NCBI GenBank assembly: GCA_003255065.1
Contig: QAOA01003577.1
Location: 629,266-693,265 of the forward strand
DNA: 64,000 bases
From: Cercis canadensis
Lineage: Eukaryota > Streptophyta > Magnoliopsida > Fabales > Fabaceae
Direction: 5' to 3'
Made by a program: the position numbers and the translations under genes. The notes below the pieces were generated by a model. The model did not search any database, was not told the origin of the DNA, and was given only the letters and a program-made list of their open reading frames with translations. This document shows positions 60,469 to 64,000 of the stretch, one piece after another (positions within the stretch are counted from its first letter, which is position 1; every line of letters starts with the position of its first letter).

Positions 60469-63400
60469 ATGGCAGAAAACTCTGGCAGGAAGCTGATAGT
60501 GGAAGTCTGCAATGCCAAGAATTTGATGCCAAAAGATGGTCAAGGAACGGCAAGTGCTTATGCCATAGTAGATTTTGATGGCCAGAGACGAAGAACCAAG
60601 ACAAAGTTCAGAGATCTCAATCCTCAATGGGATGAGAAAATCGAATTTATTGTCCATGATACAGAGTCCATGCCATCGGAAATCTTAGAGATCAATCTGT
60701 ACAATGACAAGAAGACAGGGAAACGAAGCACTTTTCTGGGTAAAGTTAAAATAGCTGGTAGCACTTTTGCTAAATCCGGTTCAGAATCGCTTGTATACTA
60801 TCCATTGGAGAAAAGGAGTGTCTTTTCTCAGATCAAAGGCGAGCTTGGTCTCAAAGTTTGTTATATTGATGAGGATCCACCGGCTCCTGATGCGGCGGCG
60901 GAGCAGAAGGCCGATGCGGCGCCACCAGCTGAGGCCACTGAAGAGAAGCCATCAGAGAATGCCCAAGCCGAGGAAAAGAAGGAGGAAAAAGCAGAGGATA
61001 AAAAAGAAGAGCAAAAGAAGGAAGATGACAAGGCAGCGCCTAAAGAAGAGACGAAAGAAGAGGAAAAGCAGAAGACGCCACCGCCTGATAAAGCGAAACC
61101 CGAGGAGGATCCGGCTGCGGCGGCGACTGCCTCACCGCCTGAGGTGGATAATCCACCAATAGTTCATTCCGAGAAGCCCAAACAGCAAGAAAAGGAGAAG
61201 CATGGTGAGATACAAAAGCATTCCGATCTGAATGTAAACGACCTTGAGCTCCGATCTCTGACCAGCGATCGCAGCCGTAGCGCCTATGATCTGGTGGATC
61301 GCATGCCGTTTCTGTATGTACGAATGGTAAAGGCTAAGCGAGCAAAAACAGATTCTGGATCGTCTATTTATGCTAAGCTTGTGATCGGAACTCACAGTAT
61401 CAAGACCAAAAGCGAAACTGAAAAAGATTGGGATCAAGTTTTCGCATTTGATAAAGAGGGGCTTAATTCGACGTCGTTGGAAGTTTCCGTGTGGACAGAG
61501 GAGAAGAAAGAAGGTGATCAGATTACCGAAACTTGTTTGGGTACGGTGTCATTCGATTTGCAGGAGGTACCAAAAAGAGTACCACCTGACAGTCCTCTGG
61601 CTCCGCAGTGGTATACTCTGGAATCGGAAAATTCGCCTGGAAATGACGTCATGCTCGCCGTGTGGATCGGAACACAGGCTGATGAGGCGTTTCAGGAAGC
61701 TTGGCAGTCGGATTCCGGCGGGTTGATACCCGAGACCCGAGCCAAGGTGTATCTTTCCCCAAAGCTTTGGTATTTGAGACTAACGGTCATCCAGACCCAG
61801 GATTTGCAGCTAGGTTCGGGATACGAACTTAAGGTTCGAAATCCGGAGCTTTACGTGAAGGCTCAGCTCGGCGCGCAGGTTTTCAAGACAGGGAGAACAT
61901 CAATCGGGTCGTCCTCATCCAGCTCGGCTAATCCAACTTGGAATGAGGGCCTCGTATTTGTGGCGGCTGAGCCATTTGAGCCGTTTCTGGTTGTGACAGT
62001 GGAGGATGTTTCCAATGCTCAGTCAGTGGGCCATGCTAAGATACACATGTCCTCTATCGAAAGGCGTACAGATGATCGTACGGAGACAAAATCAAGATGG
62101 TTCAATCTGGTTGGTGATGAGAATCGCCCATACAGCGGGAGAATCCATGTTCGAGTTTGCTTGGAAGGTGGCTATCACGTGATAGATGAGGCTGCTCACG
62201 TGACCAGCGACGCTCGAGCCGCGGCTAAGCAGCTAGCTAAAGCTCCCATCGGCTTACTTGAGGTTGGGATTCGTGGGGCTACCAATTTGCTACCTGTAAA
62301 GACCAAAGACGGAACTAGGGGCACCACGGATGCATATGTGGTAGCCAAATACGGGCCCAAGTGGATCCGAACCAGAACCATCCTGGATCGGTTTAATCCA
62401 CGTTGGAATGAGCAGTACACTTGGGATGTTTATGACCCTTGTACGGTACTTACGATAGGCGTGTTCGATAATGGAAGGTACAAACACGATGAAGCAGGGA
62501 AACCTAGCAGGGATATACGCATTGGGAAAATTCGTATACGGTTATCCACACTGGACACAAACCGGGTGTACATGAATTCGTACTCCCTCACTGTACTGCT
62601 GCCAGGTGGCGCCAAGAAAATGGGAGAGATAGATATTGCAGTGAGGTTTTCATGTTCATCGTGGCTGTCTCTAATGCAGGCTTACGCGAGCCCAATTCTT
62701 CCAAGAATGCATTATGTGCGTCCATTCGGCCCAGCCCAACAAGACATCCTGCGACACACAGCTATGCGTATTGTCACCGCTCGGCTTGCCCGGTCCGAAC
62801 CACCTTTGGGTCAAGAAGTGGTTCAGTTTATGTTGGACTCAGACACACACGTGTGGAGCATGAGACGGAGCAAGGCCAACTGGTTTCGAGTCGTGGGTTG
62901 TCTCACACGTGCAGCAACATTGGCACGTTGGCTCGATGGGATTCGCACCTGGGTGCACCCACCTACTACCATTTTAGTGCACGTGCTGCTGGTGGCAATT
63001 GTGCTATGCCCCCATCTTGTGCTCCCCACAATGTTCATGTACGCCTTCTTGATTTTGGTGTTGAGATTCCGTTATAGACAACGGGCCCCACTCAACATGG
63101 ACCCAAGAGTCTCCTACGTTGATGCTGTGAGTCTTGACGAACTTGATGAAGAGTTTGATGGGTTTCCCACCACACGATCTGCTGACCAAGTAAGAATTAG
63201 ATATGATAGGCTGAGGGCACTAGCGGGTAGGGCCCAGATTCTTTTGGGCGACGTGGCAGCACAAGGGGAGCGTTTGGAAGCGTTGTTTAACTGGCGAGAC
63301 CCAAGGGCAACTGGGATATTTGTGGTGTTCTGTTTATTGGCTTCCTTGGTGTTCTACATAGTGCCATTCAAGGCCTTTGTGCTTGGCTTTGGGTTCTATT

Positions 63401-63492
63401 ATCTGCGCCACCCAAGATTTCGAGATGACATGCCATCGGCGCCGGCGAACTTTTTCCGGCGCCTGCCATCACTCTCTGATCAGGTTATGTAG
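60469..63492 (+). CDS. MCTP: multiple C2 domain and transmembrane protein (QUIRKY-like)
   Basis: This is a 1007-aa intronless gene. Four C2 domains lie at about residues 8-125, 275-390, 430-560 and 590-720; the first has KDGQGTASAYAIVDFDGQRR and the last DAYVVAKYGPKWIRTRT. The C-terminal phosphoribosyltransferase-like membrane domain has two hydrophobic segments (about 834-866 and 947-980) and the typical family ending FFRRLPSLSD plus a few residues. Between C2-1 and C2-2 lies a low-complexity Glu/Lys/Ala/Pro linker (about 135-250), a hallmark of the QUIRKY/MCTP15-16 subgroup. MCTPs anchor in the ER and use C2 domains to tether to the plasma membrane at plasmodesmata. QUIRKY acts with the receptor kinase STRUBBELIG in organ shape. 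Which subgroup member this is needs a tree. The start is the first ATG after a CT-rich leader, with context CAACAATGGC. Confidence 0.94.
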   Translation: MAENSGRKLIVEVCNAKNLMPKDGQGTASAYAIVDFDGQRRRTKTKFRDLNPQWDEKIEFIVHDTESMPSEILEINLYNDKKTGKRSTFLGKVKIAGSTFAKSGSESLVYYPLEKRSVFSQIKGELGLKVCYIDEDPPAPDAAAEQKADAAPPAEATEEKPSENAQAEEKKEEKAEDKKEEQKKEDDKAAPKEETKEEEKQKTPPPDKAKPEEDPAAAATASPPEVDNPPIVHSEKPKQQEKEKHGEIQKHSDLNVNDLELRSLTSDRSRSAYDLVDRMPFLYVRMVKAKRAKTDSGSSIYAKLVIGTHSIKTKSETEKDWDQVFAFDKEGLNSTSLEVSVWTEEKKEGDQITETCLGTVSFDLQEVPKRVPPDSPLAPQWYTLESENSPGNDVMLAVWIGTQADEAFQEAWQSDSGGLIPETRAKVYLSPKLWYLRLTVIQTQDLQLGSGYELKVRNPELYVKAQLGAQVFKTGRTSIGSSSSSSANPTWNEGLVFVAAEPFEPFLVVTVEDVSNAQSVGHAKIHMSSIERRTDDRTETKSRWFNLVGDENRPYSGRIHVRVCLEGGYHVIDEAAHVTSDARAAAKQLAKAPIGLLEVGIRGATNLLPVKTKDGTRGTTDAYVVAKYGPKWIRTRTILDRFNPRWNEQYTWDVYDPCTVLTIGVFDNGRYKHDEAGKPSRDIRIGKIRIRLSTLDTNRVYMNSYSLTVLLPGGAKKMGEIDIAVRFSCSSWLSLMQAYASPILPRMHYVRPFGPAQQDILRHTAMRIVTARLARSEPPLGQEVVQFMLDSDTHVWSMRRSKANWFRVVGCLTRAATLARWLDGIRTWVHPPTTILVHVLLVAIVLCPHLVLPTMFMYAFLILVLRFRYRQRAPLNMDPRVSYVDAVSLDELDEEFDGFPTTRSADQVRIRYDRLRALAGRAQILLGDVAAQGERLEALFNWRDPRATGIFVVFCLLASLVFYIVPFKAFVLGFGFYYLRHPRFRDDMPSAPANFFRRLPSLSDQVM

Positions 63493-64000
63493 AGCATAAT
63501 TTTGATGCACATTTTTTTCTTGTCTTTAATATCACGGTGAAGCCCAATTAGGTATATAGGTGATATGACATTGTTTTTGGGTTATGTTATGTACTTACTT
63601 TCTATAAAGAATGGAATTTATTCATTTATTTATTCTCGTCGTTGAGTAAATTTGAGCTTAATTTGATGAAGGAAGCATCAGGATTTGATTTATGTGGTAT
63701 AAAGTAGGCAAAAAGTTGTTATTGGTATGTGCCACTGCTAAGCTAAAAGTAAATAAACCTTAAAGTGACCGTTGTGTCTTGTCGGCGGGTAATTTAACCA
63801 GAGAGCGTTAAAGAGAACGACCATGAATCTTGAAGGTGCGAAATATATATATTTCATTATTTCATATTAGAAGAATCGAAGTTGCGAGGTGGGAGACCGT
63901 TGATGCTGGATCCTTAAGCGTCAAGGAAAGGAAAGATTCTGCTCACTAAATATTTATACTTTATATAATATTTTCTGTTTATACGTTGAGCTATTGTACT
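63493..64000. other. 3' flank of the MCTP gene
   Basis: AT-rich sequence after the stop codon includes the presumed 3' UTR. No further gene begins before the window ends. AATAAA-like signals occur near 63749. Confidence 0.5.

Noticed and set aside
1-64000. CRISPR arrays, phage or plasmid features
   Set aside because: No regularly spaced identical repeats and no prokaryotic genes; the window is plant nuclear DNA.

Overview
The window is nuclear DNA from a flowering plant, most likely a eudicot. It is AT-rich, introns have GT/AG borders and AT-rich bodies, genes are far apart, and the proteins are plant-specific: secreted class III peroxidases, a cycling Dof factor, PSY-type sulfated-peptide precursors and a plant MCTP. 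I cannot name the species. No CRISPR array, tRNA gene, rRNA gene or bacterial-type operon was seen. Gene models below are spliced by eye from splice consensus, phase continuity and protein-family knowledge.

Layout. 1-5.8 kb: non-coding, with a near-perfect 0.78-kb tandem duplication split by a single N, each copy carrying a tRNA-derived SINE. 5.8-12.0 kb: two tandem class III peroxidase genes (minus strand). The first is intact (322 aa). The second has a mutated splice donor and a 7-bp duplication at the other intron border. Between them lie a 291-bp miniature LTR element (TRIM/SMART) and a Mutator-type MITE. 14.4-17.0 kb: a two-exon cycling Dof factor (minus). 17.3-29.0 kb: a gene-poor stretch with a second MULE-like MITE and two more duplications split by an N. 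29.0-41.2 kb: two short secreted-peptide genes of the PSY (tyrosine-sulfated peptide) type on opposite strands, plus a decayed third copy inside a diverged tandem duplication. 43.5-56.8 kb: a 19-coding-exon BRF1 gene (minus, 617 aa), with a decayed LINE in its largest intron and a SINE just beyond its 3' end. 60.5-63.5 kb: an intronless 1007-aa MCTP of the QUIRKY-like group (plus).

The genes do not form one pathway. The peroxidases probably act in the cell wall, the Dof factor in photoperiod-controlled transcription, the PSY-like peptides as extracellular growth signals, BRF1 in RNA polymerase III initiation, and the MCTP at ER/plasma-membrane contacts and plasmodesmata. The least-described content is the PSY-like pair with its decayed relative, the splice-damaged peroxidase, and small non-autonomous elements whose target-site duplications can be read directly. 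All eight Ns sit either in homopolymers or exactly between two direct repeats, so the apparent tandem duplications may be assembly or haplotype joins.
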